DNA of 64,000 nt from Gammaproteobacteria bacterium (GCA_018828385.1 JAHJVE010000007.1:238950-302949), one strand, 5' to 3'; positions 18,966-28,939 are shown, numbered from the stretch's first letter. Notes: a model not told the origin generated them from the sequence alone. Program-made: numbers and translations.

Positions 18966-19844
18966 TCAGGCGAGTACGCCAGCCTGGCGCATGGCGGCCA
19001 AAACCCGGGCCTGGTTGACTTCTGACAACGGGGTCAGCGGCAGACGAATGCCATTGGGCGACAGACCCAGCTTGTGCACTGCCCACTTGACCGGAATCGG
19101 GTTCGCTTCACAGAACAAGTCACGATGCAATCCCAGCAGCTTGAAGTGAATTTCGCGCGCCCTGGCGATATTGCCGGCAGCCGCAGCGACACACATTTCG
19201 TGCATCAGGCGGGGAGCGACGTTGGCCGTCACCGAAATGTCGCCATGAAAACCGAGGCTGATGGTCGCCACAGCGGTCATGTCGTCACCGGTGTACAGCG
19301 CAAAATCCTTTGGTGCTCGCTCGATCAGATCACAGGCGCGGTCGATATTGCCGGTCGCATCCTTGACGCCGACAATACCCGGCACTTCGGCCAGACGCAG
19401 AATGGTGTCGTTCGACATGTCAGCCACGGTACGGCCCGGTACGTTATAGAGCAGGACCGGCAGTTCGACCGCTTCGGCAATCGCCTTGAAATGGCGATAG
19501 AGCCCCTCTTGCGTCGGCTTGTTGTAGTAGGGCACCACGGAGAGGGCGAGATCAGCCCCAGCCTTTTTGGCAAACTCAGTCAGTTCGATGGCTTCGGTCG
19601 TCGAATTCGCACCGGTTCCGGCGATGACGGGAATACGGCCGGCGATGTGATCGACCGCCACCTTGATCAGTTCACAATGCTCCTCGACATTGACCGTCGG
19701 GGACTCTCCGGTCGTGCCGACGACCACGATGGCATCGGTCCCTTCGCTGACATGGAAGTCGAGCAAATTGCGAAAGGAGTTCAAATCGAGGCTGCCATCC
19801 TCATGCAAGGGAGTGACGATAGCAACAATGGATCCAGTAATCAT
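18966..19844 (-). CDS. dapA: 4-hydroxy-tetrahydrodipicolinate synthase
   Basis: 292 residues, full length. It condenses pyruvate with aspartate semialdehyde in lysine/diaminopimelate synthesis. The GTTGESPTV motif and [14 protein letters not shown] are clear, and the Schiff-base Lys lies in [14 protein letters not shown]. First gene of the dapA-bamC-metallo-hydrolase operon. Confidence 0.97.
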   Translation of the reverse strand: MITGSIVAIVTPLHEDGSLDLNSFRNLLDFHVSEGTDAIVVVGTTGESPTVNVEEHCELIKVAVDHIAGRIPVIAGTGANSTTEAIELTEFAKKAGADLALSVVPYYNKPTQEGLYRHFKAIAEAVELPVLLYNVPGRTVADMSNDTILRLAEVPGIVGVKDATGNIDRACDLIERAPKDFALYTGDDMTAVATISLGFHGDISVTANVAPRLMHEMCVAAAAGNIARAREIHFKLLGLHRDLFCEANPIPVKWAVHKLGLSPNGIRLPLTPLSEVNQARVLAAMRQAGVLA

Positions 19845-19922
19845 GGCCTGTTATTGGGAGAAGTAATCTGTTGATTGTAACTGAAGGCTATTCGCCGCGG
19901 AAAGGCGCTTGGTAAGACTTTG

Positions 19923-20891
19923 TTATTTTTCCGACAACCAATGGAGGCGGCCTCGGGCAACGCGCATTTTCCCGTCGGGCAGGACCAGTTCCGGGTGACG
20001 ATCCGGAGCGGCAGAGCGCAATTGCCGGGCGAACTCCTCAAGGCGGCTCGCCACCGGAACCTGCCAGCCAAGACAACGCAGGCGATGGCGCAGCAGGTTT
20101 TTCAGGCGCGGCAGCGATAACCGGCGCAGGGCTGCCATGAGAGCCACATCGCCTTCGGCTACCTGTAGCCAGTCGTCAGCGGCAAGCTCATCAAGCAGGC
20201 CGGCCGCTTCGGCAAAATGGCCGGCGGCCTGTGCCAGCGAAGCCTCGGCCGCCGGGAAACGCTGGCTTATTGAGGTCAACGCTTCATGGCGAAGGAAATT
20301 CCGGGTCAGCGTGGTGTCGGCGTTGCTCTCGTCGTTGATCCAGGCCAGACCCTGGGCCGAGGCATAGCTTTCGATTTCGGCACGGGAAACATCGAGCAGT
20401 GGCCGAAGCAAACTCAGATGACCAAACCTCCGCTCGACCGGCATTCCCGCCGCGCCAGTCACCCCCGTTCCGCGCAGCAGGTTGAACAAGACCGTTTCTG
20501 CTTGATCGCCGCGGTGCTGTGCGAGCACAAGGCAGCCACTGGAGCATTCGGCAAAAGCCGCATAGCGCGCGGCGCGAGCTGCGGCCTCCGAGCCCATGCC
20601 TGACGAGAGATCGACCGTGACATGGCGGATGGTCAGCGGAATGCCCAGCCGCTCGCAATAGGTTACGCAGAATTCCGCCCAGGCATCGGCGTTGGGCGAA
20701 AGGCCATGATGGACATGAATGGCCGAGACATTTCCGAGGCGAAGACGGCTCAGGAGATGGAGCAGGACGACGGAATCGCAACCGCCTGAGAGCCCCGCCC
20801 AAAGGGGCTCATCAGGCCGGAGACGGGGGGCGAGAAAAGCGCCGACCCGAGTCAGCAGATCAGTCGACAGGCTGTTCCTTGAAGCGACCAT
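19923..20891 (-). CDS. tilS: tRNA(Ile)-lysidine synthase, short form
   Basis: 322 residues. The PP-loop motif ([14 protein letters not shown], consensus SGGxDS) is intact and the N-terminal ATPase domain looks complete ([34 protein letters not shown]). TilS turns the wobble C of tRNA-Ile into lysidine, so AUA is read as Ile. E. coli TilS has a further C-terminal domain that is absent here; no frameshifted remainder was seen downstream. The start overlaps the end of accA by 32 bases. Confidence 0.9.
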   Translation of the reverse strand: MVASRNSLSTDLLTRVGAFLAPRLRPDEPLWAGLSGGCDSVVLLHLLSRLRLGNVSAIHVHHGLSPNADAWAEFCVTYCERLGIPLTIRHVTVDLSSGMGSEAAARAARYAAFAECSSGCLVLAQHRGDQAETVLFNLLRGTGVTGAAGMPVERRFGHLSLLRPLLDVSRAEIESYASAQGLAWINDESNADTTLTRNFLRHEALTSISQRFPAAEASLAQAAGHFAEAAGLLDELAADDWLQVAEGDVALMAALRRLSLPRLKNLLRHRLRCLGWQVPVASRLEEFARQLRSAAPDRHPELVLPDGKMRVARGRLHWLSEK

Positions 20892-21828
20892 AGCTCATGA
20901 GCCGCTCGTAACGGGTTTCCAGTAGTTCGGCCGAGGACAACCCCGAGAGCTGCTTCAAGGCATCCTGCAGCGCCTTCTTGAGATTTTGGGCCATTGCGGC
21001 GTGATCGCGGTGGGCACCACCAAGCGGCTCGTTGACGATTTTATCAATGAGGCCAAGGGTTTTCAGGCGCTGTGCCGTAATGCCCATGGTTTCCGCCGCT
21101 TCAGGGGCCTTTTCGGCACTTTTCCAGAGAATCGACGCACAGCCTTCCGGCGAGATCACCGAATAGGTCGAGTATTGCAGCATCTGCACCGTATCGCCGA
21201 CGGCAATAGCCAGCGCGCCACCGGAACCACCTTCGCCAATGATGGTGACGATGACCGGCACCTTGAGTTCGGCCATGACGTAGAGGTTGCGACCGATGGC
21301 TTCGGACTGGCCGCGTTCTTCGGCATCAATGCCGGGATAGGCACCCGGCGTATCAACGAAGGTCATGACCGGAATGCCGAATTTCTCGGCCAGCTTCATC
21401 AGGCGCAAGGCCTTGCGATAACCTTCCGGTCGCGGCATACCGAAATTGCGATAGATCTTTTCCTTGGTATCGCGCCCCTTCTGGTGACCGATGACCATGA
21501 CGGATTGACCGTTGAAGCGAGCCAGGCCGCCGACGATGGCATGGTCGTCGGCAAAGGCACGGTCACCGTGCAGCTCTTCGAAGTCGGTGAAGATCAGCGA
21601 CAGATAATCCAGCGTGTAGGGGCGCTGCGGGTGGCGAGCCACCTGGGAAATCTGCCACGGACTCAGTTTGGCGTAGATATCCTTGGTCAGTTGACCGCTC
21701 TTTTTTTCCAGTCGCTCGATCTCTTCTGAGATATCGACGGCGGAATCATCCTGCACGAAGCGCAGTTCTTCGATCTTGGCTTCAAGGTCGGCAATGGATT
21801 GTTCGAAGTCGAGGAAACTAGTTTTCAT
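20860..21828 (-). CDS. accA: Acetyl-CoA carboxylase carboxyltransferase alpha subunit
   Basis: 322 residues from the ATG at 21828 (N-terminus [20 protein letters not shown] aligns with the family start). A GTG five codons upstream is an alternative. With AccD it transfers the carboxyl group from biotin to acetyl-CoA in fatty-acid synthesis. The core [15 protein letters not shown] and the segment [19 protein letters not shown] are typical. The tilS frame begins inside its 3' end. Confidence 0.96.
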   Translation of the reverse strand: MKTSFLDFEQSIADLEAKIEELRFVQDDSAVDISEEIERLEKKSGQLTKDIYAKLSPWQISQVARHPQRPYTLDYLSLIFTDFEELHGDRAFADDHAIVGGLARFNGQSVMVIGHQKGRDTKEKIYRNFGMPRPEGYRKALRLMKLAEKFGIPVMTFVDTPGAYPGIDAEERGQSEAIGRNLYVMAELKVPVIVTIIGEGGSGGALAIAVGDTVQMLQYSTYSVISPEGCASILWKSAEKAPEAAETMGITAQRLKTLGLIDKIVNEPLGGAHRDHAAMAQNLKKALQDALKQLSGLSSAELLETRYERLMSYGRFKEQPVD

Positions 21829-21888
21829 GGACTGCTCGTTCACTTAAGTTGGCGCGCATTTTACCCCAAAGGTAAGAAGGCAACCGCC

Positions 21889-22506
21889 TCAGTACTCGAC
21901 CGGCACGGGATCCAGGCTGCGCCACAAATACCAGGTGGCGACGGAACGCCAGGGACGCCAGCGCTCGCCAAATTCGGCGATAACCCGGCGGGGCTGCTTT
22001 TCGCCGGCGAAATAGCGCGCGCAGACAGCGCGTTGCAGGCCAATGTCGTCAAGCGGAAAAACATCGGGGCGCAACTCGTGGAAGATCAGGAACATTTCCG
22101 CCGTCCACCGGCCAATCCCACGGACCGCGGTCAGTTCGGCAATGATCTCGTCGTCGCCCAGATGCTTCCAGGCAACCGGATCAAGTCTGCCGACAGCAAA
22201 ATGGCGAGCCAGATCGCAGAGATACTCGATTTTTCGCCGGGAGAGTCCGCAGCCCTCAAGGCCGCTTTCACCAAATGCAATCACCCGCCCCGGCGTCACG
22301 TCACCGATCTGCGCAGCAAATCGTCCCCAGACGGCATCGGCGGCCTTGACCGAAATCTGCTGGCCGACAATCGAACGGGCCAGCGTCCCGAAGGCATCAC
22401 CACGGGAGACGAGAGACACCCCGGCATAGCGTTCGACCAGTTCGGCCATTGCCGGGTCGTCACGCGACAGGTCACTTGCCGCCAGGTGCCAATAATTGGG
22501 AAGCAT
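21889..22506 (-). CDS. AlkA-type DNA-3-methyladenine glycosylase
   Basis: 205 residues from the ATG at 22506. It carries the helix-hairpin-helix and the Asp of the HhH-GPD family (LTAVRGIGRWTAEMFLIF, followed by DVFPLDDIGLQRAV). The enzyme excises alkylated bases. It is shorter than E. coli AlkA and lacks the N-terminal domain, like many bacterial AlkA/MAG-type members. The upstream ten residues of the longer frame come from the dispersed repeat and are probably not translated. Confidence 0.88.
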   Translation of the reverse strand: MLPNYWHLAASDLSRDDPAMAELVERYAGVSLVSRGDAFGTLARSIVGQQISVKAADAVWGRFAAQIGDVTPGRVIAFGESGLEGCGLSRRKIEYLCDLARHFAVGRLDPVAWKHLGDDEIIAELTAVRGIGRWTAEMFLIFHELRPDVFPLDDIGLQRAVCARYFAGEKQPRRVIAEFGERWRPWRSVATWYLWRSLDPVPVEY

Positions 22507-22525
22507 TGGCAAATTATAGGTTGAT

Positions 22526-22548
22526 GCTACGGTCAACCGGAAAAACGA
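22526..22548 (-). repeat. Dispersed repeat copy upstream of alkA-like gene
   Basis: The minus strand reads GTTTTTCCGGTTGACCGTAG. It lies between the divergent glycosylase and EAL-HDOD genes. Confidence 0.7.
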
Positions 22549-22627
22549 GCCTGTTTATGACAATCCGCGCAGACTGTCCGAGGCCAAATTTGCTAAGATT
22601 GACCAACAATAACCAAGAGAAAAACCA

Positions 22628-23803
22628 ATGCCCGGTATCGACCCTGTTTTTGTATATCCGCTACTCGGAGCCGACGATACGTGGTCCGGCTTCAGCATTG
22701 AACTTCCTCCTGGCGCGCCAGATCACCAAATATTGCCGCAGTTGCTGGCGTCGCCCCTGCTCGATACCTTTGATCATCGCCACCCGTGGTTTTTGCCGGC
22801 CCTCGGCGGTGGATACGGCGCAGGCGAGCTGACCGAACACGCCGTTACTGTTTTCCCAAGCCATCCCGATGCGCTTGACGCCGACGCACTGAGCGAGCTT
22901 GAAGCGAGCCTGCGTCTGGCGCAGCAAAAAGTTGCCCTGATCGCCTCGCCGGATACCAAGCTACCCGCCGCAGGCTGCTGGGATTACCTACTGATCAGCA
23001 GCAGTCACGCCCGGAGCCTGCCACCTTTTACCCTGATTGGACTGGCCAGTCGCACCAAGCTCCTTGCCACCGAGGTGCACACGCATAACGACCGTGAGTG
23101 GGCTTTGAACAATGCCTGCTCACTAACGACCGGCGAGTTCTTGCTGACGCGCGGCGCGCCGAACGGGAAAGCCGACATCACCCGACTGAAGCTGCTGAAA
23201 TTGCTCACCCTGATCGCTGACGATGCCGACACGGGCGCCCTCGACACCATCTTCCGCGAAGAATCCAAACTCTCTTACAGCCTGTTGCGGCTGGTCAATT
23301 CGGCGGCGTTGTCGCCCGGTAGCCCGATCACCAGCTTCAGTCAGGCCATTACCCTGCTGGGCCGCCGTCAGTTGCAGCGCTGGCTGCAACTACTGGTCTA
23401 CTCCGACCCGAACAACGGCCATCACCCCAATCCGTTGTTGCAGAAAGCGGCTGCCCGCGGCCGCCTCATCGAATTGCTGGCCGGACACATAACGCCCCCG
23501 CTGCCGGCCGAGCACGTGGCGGACACGGCCTTCATGATCGGTACCTTCTCGCTGCTCGACGTACTGCTCGGCATGAGCATGCCGGAAATCCTGCGCCAGT
23601 TGCCGCTGCCCGACATCGCACTGAAAGCGCTAATCGAGAACAAGGGCGGGCTGGGCGAACTGCTCGCCGTCGTCACCGCCGTAGACAAGCACGACCTGAA
23701 AACTGCCACGGCCGGACTCAAGGCACTTGGCATCGACGGCAAGGTCTTCTTCGAAGCCCAACTCGAAGCCTACGGCTGGGCCTCCAAGCTGCATCCGACC
23801 TAA
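22628..23803 (+). CDS. Degenerate EAL plus HDOD signalling protein (YuxH-like)
   Basis: 391 residues. The N-terminal 180 residues resemble an EAL-type fold without the EAL catalytic signature, and residues about 190-390 form an HDOD domain (REESKLSYSLLRLVNSAALS; SFSQAITLLGRRQLQRWLQL). This layout is that of YuxH-type proteins, which act as non-catalytic signalling modules. Its stop overlaps the convergent metallo-hydrolase gene by four bases. Confidence 0.82.
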   Translation: MPGIDPVFVYPLLGADDTWSGFSIELPPGAPDHQILPQLLASPLLDTFDHRHPWFLPALGGGYGAGELTEHAVTVFPSHPDALDADALSELEASLRLAQQKVALIASPDTKLPAAGCWDYLLISSSHARSLPPFTLIGLASRTKLLATEVHTHNDREWALNNACSLTTGEFLLTRGAPNGKADITRLKLLKLLTLIADDADTGALDTIFREESKLSYSLLRLVNSAALSPGSPITSFSQAITLLGRRQLQRWLQLLVYSDPNNGHHPNPLLQKAAARGRLIELLAGHITPPLPAEHVADTAFMIGTFSLLDVLLGMSMPEILRQLPLPDIALKALIENKGGLGELLAVVTAVDKHDLKTATAGLKALGIDGKVFFEAQLEAYGWASKLHPT

Positions 23804-24444
23804 CCGAATCGACCGCTCAGGAAGGGGTTGTACCTGCGCTCCTCGCCAAAGGTCGACATCGGCCCGTGGCCGGGTATGAAATCGACCTCGTCGCCGAGCG
23901 GAAAAAGGCGCTCCTTGATCGAGCGAATCAGCGTCTCATGATCGCCGCGCGGGAAATCGGTCCGGCCGATCGAGCCCTGGAACAGGACGTCGCCGACCTG
24001 GGCGAGATGACTCGGCGCATGATAGAAAACGACATGGCCGGGCGTATGCCCCGGGCAATGCAGCACATCGAGTTCGACCTCGCCGAAACTGACCTTGTCG
24101 CCATCCTTGAGCCAGCGCGTCGGCTCGAAGTTGCGCACATTCGGGAAGCCGAACATCTTGCTCTGCTGCGGCATGCCTTCGATCCAGAAGCGGTCTTCCT
24201 CGTGCGGCCCTTCGATGATGCCGACGCCACTCTGCTCGGCGAGCAGCGCGACGCCACCGGCGTGGTCGATATGGCCATGGGTGACGAGTATCTTGGCCAA
24301 GGTCAGTTTTTCGTCCGCCAGCAGGCGCAGGATGCGCTCGACATCGCCACCGGGATCGATGACAGCGGCCTGACGGGTCTTGGCACACCAGAAAACGGTG
24401 CAGTTCTGCTCGAATGGGGTAACCGGAACGATGGCGTAGCGCAT
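23800..24444 (-). CDS. MBL-fold hydrolase, YcbL/glyoxalase II-like
   Basis: 214 residues. The zinc motif THGHIDHAGG, and later HCPGHTPGHVVFY and GHGPMSTFGEERRYNPFL, are characteristic of the short glyoxalase-II-like YcbL family. It is convergent with the EAL-HDOD gene and divergent from a second HDOD gene, so it sits between two signalling genes. Confidence 0.9.
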   Translation of the reverse strand: MRYAIVPVTPFEQNCTVFWCAKTRQAAVIDPGGDVERILRLLADEKLTLAKILVTHGHIDHAGGVALLAEQSGVGIIEGPHEEDRFWIEGMPQQSKMFGFPNVRNFEPTRWLKDGDKVSFGEVELDVLHCPGHTPGHVVFYHAPSHLAQVGDVLFQGSIGRTDFPRGDHETLIRSIKERLFPLGDEVDFIPGHGPMSTFGEERRYNPFLSGRFG

Positions 24445-24562
24445 GACGTAAATCGAAGTATTTGACTGGTCCGGATTATCGCATGCCGACTTGCTTGCCC
24501 GGCGCCGCCCGCCCCCTTAAACTCCCCGCGGATAACCACCCTTTCCCGAAAGCCAGACGCCC

Positions 24563-25423
24563 ATGCTCGACCACCCGCTGCCGGACCTCGATGCCTGGTC
24601 CCTGTTCTTCAGCAACAACGGCCTGCCCGTTCTGCGCGTCACCAAGCGGCGCATCGAGGAAATGCGGACCGACCTCGACCGCGTCGACGCCCGCGAACTG
24701 GCCCGGCTGATTCTCCAGGACCCGATCATGACCGTGCGCGTGCTGGCCTTCACCCAGCCGCTGCGCGGACGCTCGCTGCAACACGACATCACGACCATCG
24801 CCAGTTCGGTCGTCATGGCCGGCATCGAGCCCTTCTTCAACCATTTCCGCAACCTGTTCACCATTGAGGACCAGCTCAAGGAAGCCGGCCCGCACGCCCT
24901 GCTCGGCGTCCTGCAAATCGTTCGCCGGGCCCAGCGGGCGGCCGACTACGCGCAGGACTGGGCGGTCTGGCGGCACGACGTAAACATGGAGGAAGTGCGC
25001 ATCGCGGCGCTGCTCCACGATCTCGCCGAAATTCTCGTGTGGTGCTCGGCACCGACCCTCGGGCTGGCCATTCACGACCAGCAGAAGGCCAACCCGACCA
25101 TGCGCAGCGCCGATGCGCAAAAACAGGCGCTGGGCTTTACCTTCCAGGAGATCCAGCTCGAACTATGCCGCGTCTGGAACCTGCCCGAACTGCTGCGCGA
25201 TCTGATCGACGAAGACAACGCCGGAAACCCGCGCGTGCGCAACGTCACGCTGGCCGTCCGCCTCGCCCGTCATTCTTCCTACAGTTGGGAAGATCCGGCG
25301 TTGCCCGACGACTACAAGGACATCGGTGAACTGCTCAACGTCACGCCGGACACCGTTCGTCAGCGCCTTGGCTTATTGCCAGTGCCGGCCCGCGAAGCGG
25401 ATGGCGAATCGGCGCTGAGCTAG
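24563..25423 (+). CDS. HDOD domain protein
   Basis: 286 residues. The HDOD domain runs from about residue 25 to 220, with the histidine-aspartate pair in IAALLHDLAEILVW. No other domain is clear; the C-terminus (GELLNVTPDTVRQRLGLLPV) may bind a partner. HDOD proteins are signalling scaffolds, often linked to chemotaxis, cyclic-di-GMP or stress. Its last codons overlap a small membrane-protein gene on the opposite strand by four bases. Confidence 0.82.
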   Translation: MLDHPLPDLDAWSLFFSNNGLPVLRVTKRRIEEMRTDLDRVDARELARLILQDPIMTVRVLAFTQPLRGRSLQHDITTIASSVVMAGIEPFFNHFRNLFTIEDQLKEAGPHALLGVLQIVRRAQRAADYAQDWAVWRHDVNMEEVRIAALLHDLAEILVWCSAPTLGLAIHDQQKANPTMRSADAQKQALGFTFQEIQLELCRVWNLPELLRDLIDEDNAGNPRVRNVTLAVRLARHSSYSWEDPALPDDYKDIGELLNVTPDTVRQRLGLLPVPAREADGESALS

Positions 25424-25554
25424 CCGCAATAGTTCAGATTCGCCCAGTCGATCAACAACTCGGGCATCTGGTAGGCGGCGAAGATCAGCGCCAGCAGCAA
25501 CACCAGCAGGGCCACGCCGACACCGCCGAGGAACCAGCGCCAGTTCGGTTTCAT
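25420..25554 (-). CDS. 44-residue single-span membrane protein coupled to the MFS gene
   Basis: A small gene in the order MFS gene, then this ORF. The protein starts MKPNWRWFLGGVGVALLVLL, contains one hydrophobic span (about residues 8-27), and ends PELLIDWANLNYCG. Its ATG overlaps the MFS stop codon (bases 25551-25554 read ATGA on the minus strand), a sign of coupled translation. It may be a small accessory of the transporter. No family is recognised. Confidence 0.65.
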   Translation of the reverse strand: MKPNWRWFLGGVGVALLVLLLALIFAAYQMPELLIDWANLNYCG

Positions 25555-26759
25555 GTTGCCACGCCCAGCCTGGCCAGCGGCTTCTCGTTGACCGGCCACG
25601 AGCAGATGGCGGCGAGGATCGACAGGCCTATCGAGATCGACCAGGCCAGCGAGTAGGAGCCGGTTTGGTCAAAAATCCGCCCACCGAGCCAGGCGCCGAG
25701 GAAGCTGCCGAGCTGGTGGCCGAGAAAGACCACGCCGGTCAGCATCGACATGTAGCGCAAGCCGAAAATCTGGGCGATCAGGCCGTTGGTCAGCGGCACG
25801 GTGGCCAGCCACAGGATGCCGATGACAGCGGCGAATATCCAGGCTGTTACGGTCGACAGCGGAATCAGCATGAAAATGAAAATGGCCACGGCACGCAGGC
25901 CGTAGATCCAGACCAGCAGGTTTTTCTTGCTCGAGCGCCCACCGGCCCAGCCGAAATAGAACGAACCGAAAATATTGAACAGGCCGATCAGCGCCACGGC
26001 CGTCATGCCGACATTGGCCGACATGCCGGCATCGACCAGGTAGGACGGCAGGTGGAGCATGATGAAGGCAGTCTGGAAGCCGCAAACGAAATAGCCCCAG
26101 AACAGGTAGTGGAAACTGCGCTCGCGACTGGCCTCGTGCAGCGCCTCGACGACCGATTGCCCGGCGCCGGCCGAGGGTTTGTGGCCGTCGGCCATGGCGT
26201 AGGCCAGCGGGGCGATCAGGCCGACACCGCAGGCGAGCAGAACCAGCGCGCTCTGCCAGCCGTAGGTCGAGATCATCATCTGCCCGATGGGGAGCACGGC
26301 AAACTGGCCAAACGAGCCGCCGGCACTGGCGATGCCGAGGGCGAGACTGCGCCGCTCCGGCGTCGTGTGGCGGCCGATGACCCCCATGATCACCGGGAAG
26401 GTCGTTCCCGACAGGCCGATGCCGATGAGCAGGCCGGCCGACAGGTCGAGGCTCAGCGGCGTCGGCGACACCGACATGAAAACCAGGCCGAGCACGTAGA
26501 ACGTGGCCGCGACGAGCAGCGTCCGGCCGGCACCGAAGCGGTCGGCCAGGGCGCCCGCAAACGGCGAGCCGAGGCCCCAGATCAGGTTTTGCAGCGCGAA
26601 GGCGAAGGAAAAGGTTTCGCGCGTCCAGCCGTTGTCGGCCGTCATCGGCTGCAGGAAAAGGCCGGCCGTGTGGCGAACGCCCATCGACAGCGTGAGGATC
26701 ACGCAGCCGACGGTCAGGATGACGAGCGGCGAGCGCCAGGTCGAATTGTTTGAACTCAT
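25551..26759 (-). CDS. MFS transporter, monocarboxylate-porter-like
   Basis: 402 residues with about 12 membrane spans. The loop ALADRFGAGRTLLVA and the sequence GVRHTAGLFLQPMTADNGWT recall the oxalate/formate and monocarboxylate porter branch of the major facilitator superfamily. The substrate cannot be read. It overlaps the small 44-residue membrane ORF downstream; the two likely form one transcript starting near 26780. Confidence 0.85.
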   Translation of the reverse strand: MSSNNSTWRSPLVILTVGCVILTLSMGVRHTAGLFLQPMTADNGWTRETFSFAFALQNLIWGLGSPFAGALADRFGAGRTLLVAATFYVLGLVFMSVSPTPLSLDLSAGLLIGIGLSGTTFPVIMGVIGRHTTPERRSLALGIASAGGSFGQFAVLPIGQMMISTYGWQSALVLLACGVGLIAPLAYAMADGHKPSAGAGQSVVEALHEASRERSFHYLFWGYFVCGFQTAFIMLHLPSYLVDAGMSANVGMTAVALIGLFNIFGSFYFGWAGGRSSKKNLLVWIYGLRAVAIFIFMLIPLSTVTAWIFAAVIGILWLATVPLTNGLIAQIFGLRYMSMLTGVVFLGHQLGSFLGAWLGGRIFDQTGSYSLAWSISIGLSILAAICSWPVNEKPLARLGVAT

Positions 26760-26794
26760 GCAGGCTCCTCGGGACAGCGATTGGAACGCCTGGC

Positions 26795-28717
26795 TTACGC
26801 CGGGTTCCCGGCGCGCGCTTCGAGACCTTCCCAGCGTTCGAGCAGTGTCATGAGTTCTTCGTCGATTGCCGCCAGACGCTCGGAGGCTTTTTGCGCCGCC
26901 GCCGGATCGGTCTGGTAGAGCGAACCGTCTTCGAGGCGTTTGCTCAGCGCAAGCTGTTCGGACTCCAGCCCGGCGATTTTTCCGGGTAGTTCCTCCAGCT
27001 CACGCTGTTCTTTCCAGGACAGCTTTTCGCCCTTTGCCTTGACCGGTTCGGCGGCCTTGGCGACGGGCTTCGCATCGGCCTTCTGCTTCGGCGCCTGCTT
27101 GGACAGGCTGGCCTTGTAAGCCGCCCAGTCGCTGTAGCCGCCGGCGTATTCCTGCCAGGTGCCGTCGCCTTCGGCGGCGATGGTCTGGGTCACCACGTTG
27201 TCGATGAAAGTCCGGTCGTGGCTGACCAGGAACAGCGTGCCCTGGTAGGTCTGCAGCAATTCTTCGAGCAGTTCCAGAGTTTCGATATCGAGGTCGTTGG
27301 TCGGCTCGTCGAGGACCAGCACGTTGGCCGGCTTGGCGAACAGGCGGGCCAGCAACAGGCGGTTGCGCTCGCCGCCGGAAAGCGAACTGACCGGCGAACG
27401 GGCGCGCTCGGGCGCGAACAGGAAGTCTTCGAGATAGCCGATCACGTGCTTCTTGGCGCCGCCGATCTCGACCCAGTCCGAGCCCGGTGAAATGACGTCG
27501 GACAGCGTCGAATTCGGGTCGAGCTGGGTGCGGAACTGGTCGAAATAGGCGATGTCCATTTTCGTGCCCTGGCGCACGATGCCGGAATCCGGCTTGATTT
27601 CGTCGAGGATCAGCCGCAGCAGGGTCGTCTTGCCGGCGCCGTTGGGGCCGATCAGGCCGATCTTGTCGCCGCGCTGAATGCGGGTTGAGAAATCGCGCAC
27701 AATTTGCCGTTGACCGTAGGATTTGAAAACGTGCTCGAGTTCGGCCACCAGTTTGCCGCTCTTGTCGCCGGCATCGAGTTGCAGATTGACCTTGCCCATG
27801 CGCTCGCGCCGCGCCTGACGTTCGGCCCGCAGTTGGTCGAGCCGCTGGACGCGGAACACGGCGCGCGTCCGGCGCGCTTCGACGCCTTTGCGAATCCAGA
27901 CCTCCTCTTCCTTGAGCAGCTTGTCGGCGCGGGCGTTGGCCAGCCCCTCTTCGTGCAACTGAGCCTCCTTGCGCACCTGGTATTCCTTGAAGCTGCCGGG
28001 ATAGCTGGCCAGCTTGCCTCGATCCAGTTCGACGATGCGGGTACACACGCGGTCGAGGAAGGAACGGTCGTGGGTGATGAAAAACAGCGTGACGCCGGAT
28101 TCGATGAGCAGGTTCTCCAGCCATTCGATGGCCGCAATGTCGAGGTGGTTGGTCGGCTCGTCGAGGAGCAGGACCTCGGGCGCCACGGCCAGGGCCTGGG
28201 CCAGCGCCAGGCGCTTCTTCTGGCCGCCGGACAGACTGCCGACCTTGGCCTCCGGGTCCAGCCCGAAACGCTCGATGACCCGTTCGGCCTGCGCCTCGTA
28301 GGCCCAGGCGCCGCGCGCCTCAAGCTCGTGCTGCAACTCGGACATCCGTTCGAGCAAGACGTCGTGATCGGCATCGGCTTCGCCCAGCTGGTGCGAGACC
28401 TCGTGGTACTCGGCGAGCAGGGCCGAATTTTCGCCCATGCCGGAAATGACCGCCTCGAAAACGCTGGCCTCGGCATCGAAAGGCGGCTCCTGCGGCACAT
28501 AGCCGACGCGGATGCCAGGCTGCACCCAGACCTCGCCATCGTCGAGCCGGCCACGCCCGGAACCGGCGGCCATGGCGGCAAGCATGGACGACTTGCCGGT
28601 GCCGTTACGGCCGATCAGGGCGACCCGCTCGCCCGGATCGAGCAGGAAATCGGCGTGATCGAGGAGCGGCACGTGGCCGTAGGCAAGGCAGGCAGAGGAG
28701 AGTTTCAGGTAGGGCAT
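26795..28717 (-). CDS. uup: ABC-F family ATPase, Uup type
   Basis: 640 residues. There are two ABC domains with Walker A (ALIGRNGTGKSSMLAAM and IGLIGPNGAGKTTLLRLI) and two signature/Walker B pairs (LSGGQKKRLALAQ with VLLLDEPTNHLD; LSGGERNRLLLARL with VLVLDEPTNDLD). A C-terminal coiled coil follows a Lys/Ala linker, the mark of Uup. ABC-F proteins act on ribosomes rather than in transport. The start at 28717 (MPYLKLSSACLAYGHVPLLD) begins the first domain; a longer frame upstream looks spurious. Confidence 0.92.
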   Translation of the reverse strand: MPYLKLSSACLAYGHVPLLDHADFLLDPGERVALIGRNGTGKSSMLAAMAAGSGRGRLDDGEVWVQPGIRVGYVPQEPPFDAEASVFEAVISGMGENSALLAEYHEVSHQLGEADADHDVLLERMSELQHELEARGAWAYEAQAERVIERFGLDPEAKVGSLSGGQKKRLALAQALAVAPEVLLLDEPTNHLDIAAIEWLENLLIESGVTLFFITHDRSFLDRVCTRIVELDRGKLASYPGSFKEYQVRKEAQLHEEGLANARADKLLKEEEVWIRKGVEARRTRAVFRVQRLDQLRAERQARRERMGKVNLQLDAGDKSGKLVAELEHVFKSYGQRQIVRDFSTRIQRGDKIGLIGPNGAGKTTLLRLILDEIKPDSGIVRQGTKMDIAYFDQFRTQLDPNSTLSDVISPGSDWVEIGGAKKHVIGYLEDFLFAPERARSPVSSLSGGERNRLLLARLFAKPANVLVLDEPTNDLDIETLELLEELLQTYQGTLFLVSHDRTFIDNVVTQTIAAEGDGTWQEYAGGYSDWAAYKASLSKQAPKQKADAKPVAKAAEPVKAKGEKLSWKEQRELEELPGKIAGLESEQLALSKRLEDGSLYQTDPAAAQKASERLAAIDEELMTLLERWEGLEARAGNPA

Positions 28718-28842
28718 GGCACGCTTTGAAGCAGCGCCGAGCCGGCGCCGCGTTGGGAGAACCGGCATTTTAGCTGCTTGCCGGGGCGCCAACGCCATCT
28801 ATCGCAAGGCCGGTCACATCGGTACAATTCGCCCTCCTGCGC

Positions 28843-28917
28843 GTCTCCATAGTTAAATGGATATAACGGCTCCCTCCTAAGGAGCAGTTCCTGGTTCGAT
28901 TCCGGGTGGGGACGCCA
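28843..28917 (+). tRNA. tRNA-Arg (CCU)
   Basis: 75 bases with encoded CCA. The acceptor stem GTCTCCA pairs with TGGGGAC, the anticodon loop CTCCTAA gives CCT between GCTCC and GGAGC, and the T arm is CCTGG-TTCGATT-CCGGG. The methyltransferase-like gene begins 22 bases later and may be read from the same transcript. Confidence 0.95.
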
Positions 28918-28939
28918 CCCCTCTTGCGTACCTCCCGCC

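Noticed and set aside
22506..22545. TTGACC and TATAAT upstream of the AlkA-type gene as a promoter
   Set aside because: Only 12 bases separate them, too short for a sigma-70 promoter, and the TTGACC belongs to the dispersed repeat.
25665..26753. 362-residue frame antisense to the MFS gene
   Set aside because: Low-complexity Glu/Arg/Gln/Ala composition typical of an antisense shadow, no ribosome site.
27700..27726. GTTGACCGTAGGATTTG in uup as another repeat copy
   Set aside because: It encodes the ordinary ABC-F segment FKSYGQRQIV and lacks the T-rich arm, so chance codon use explains it.
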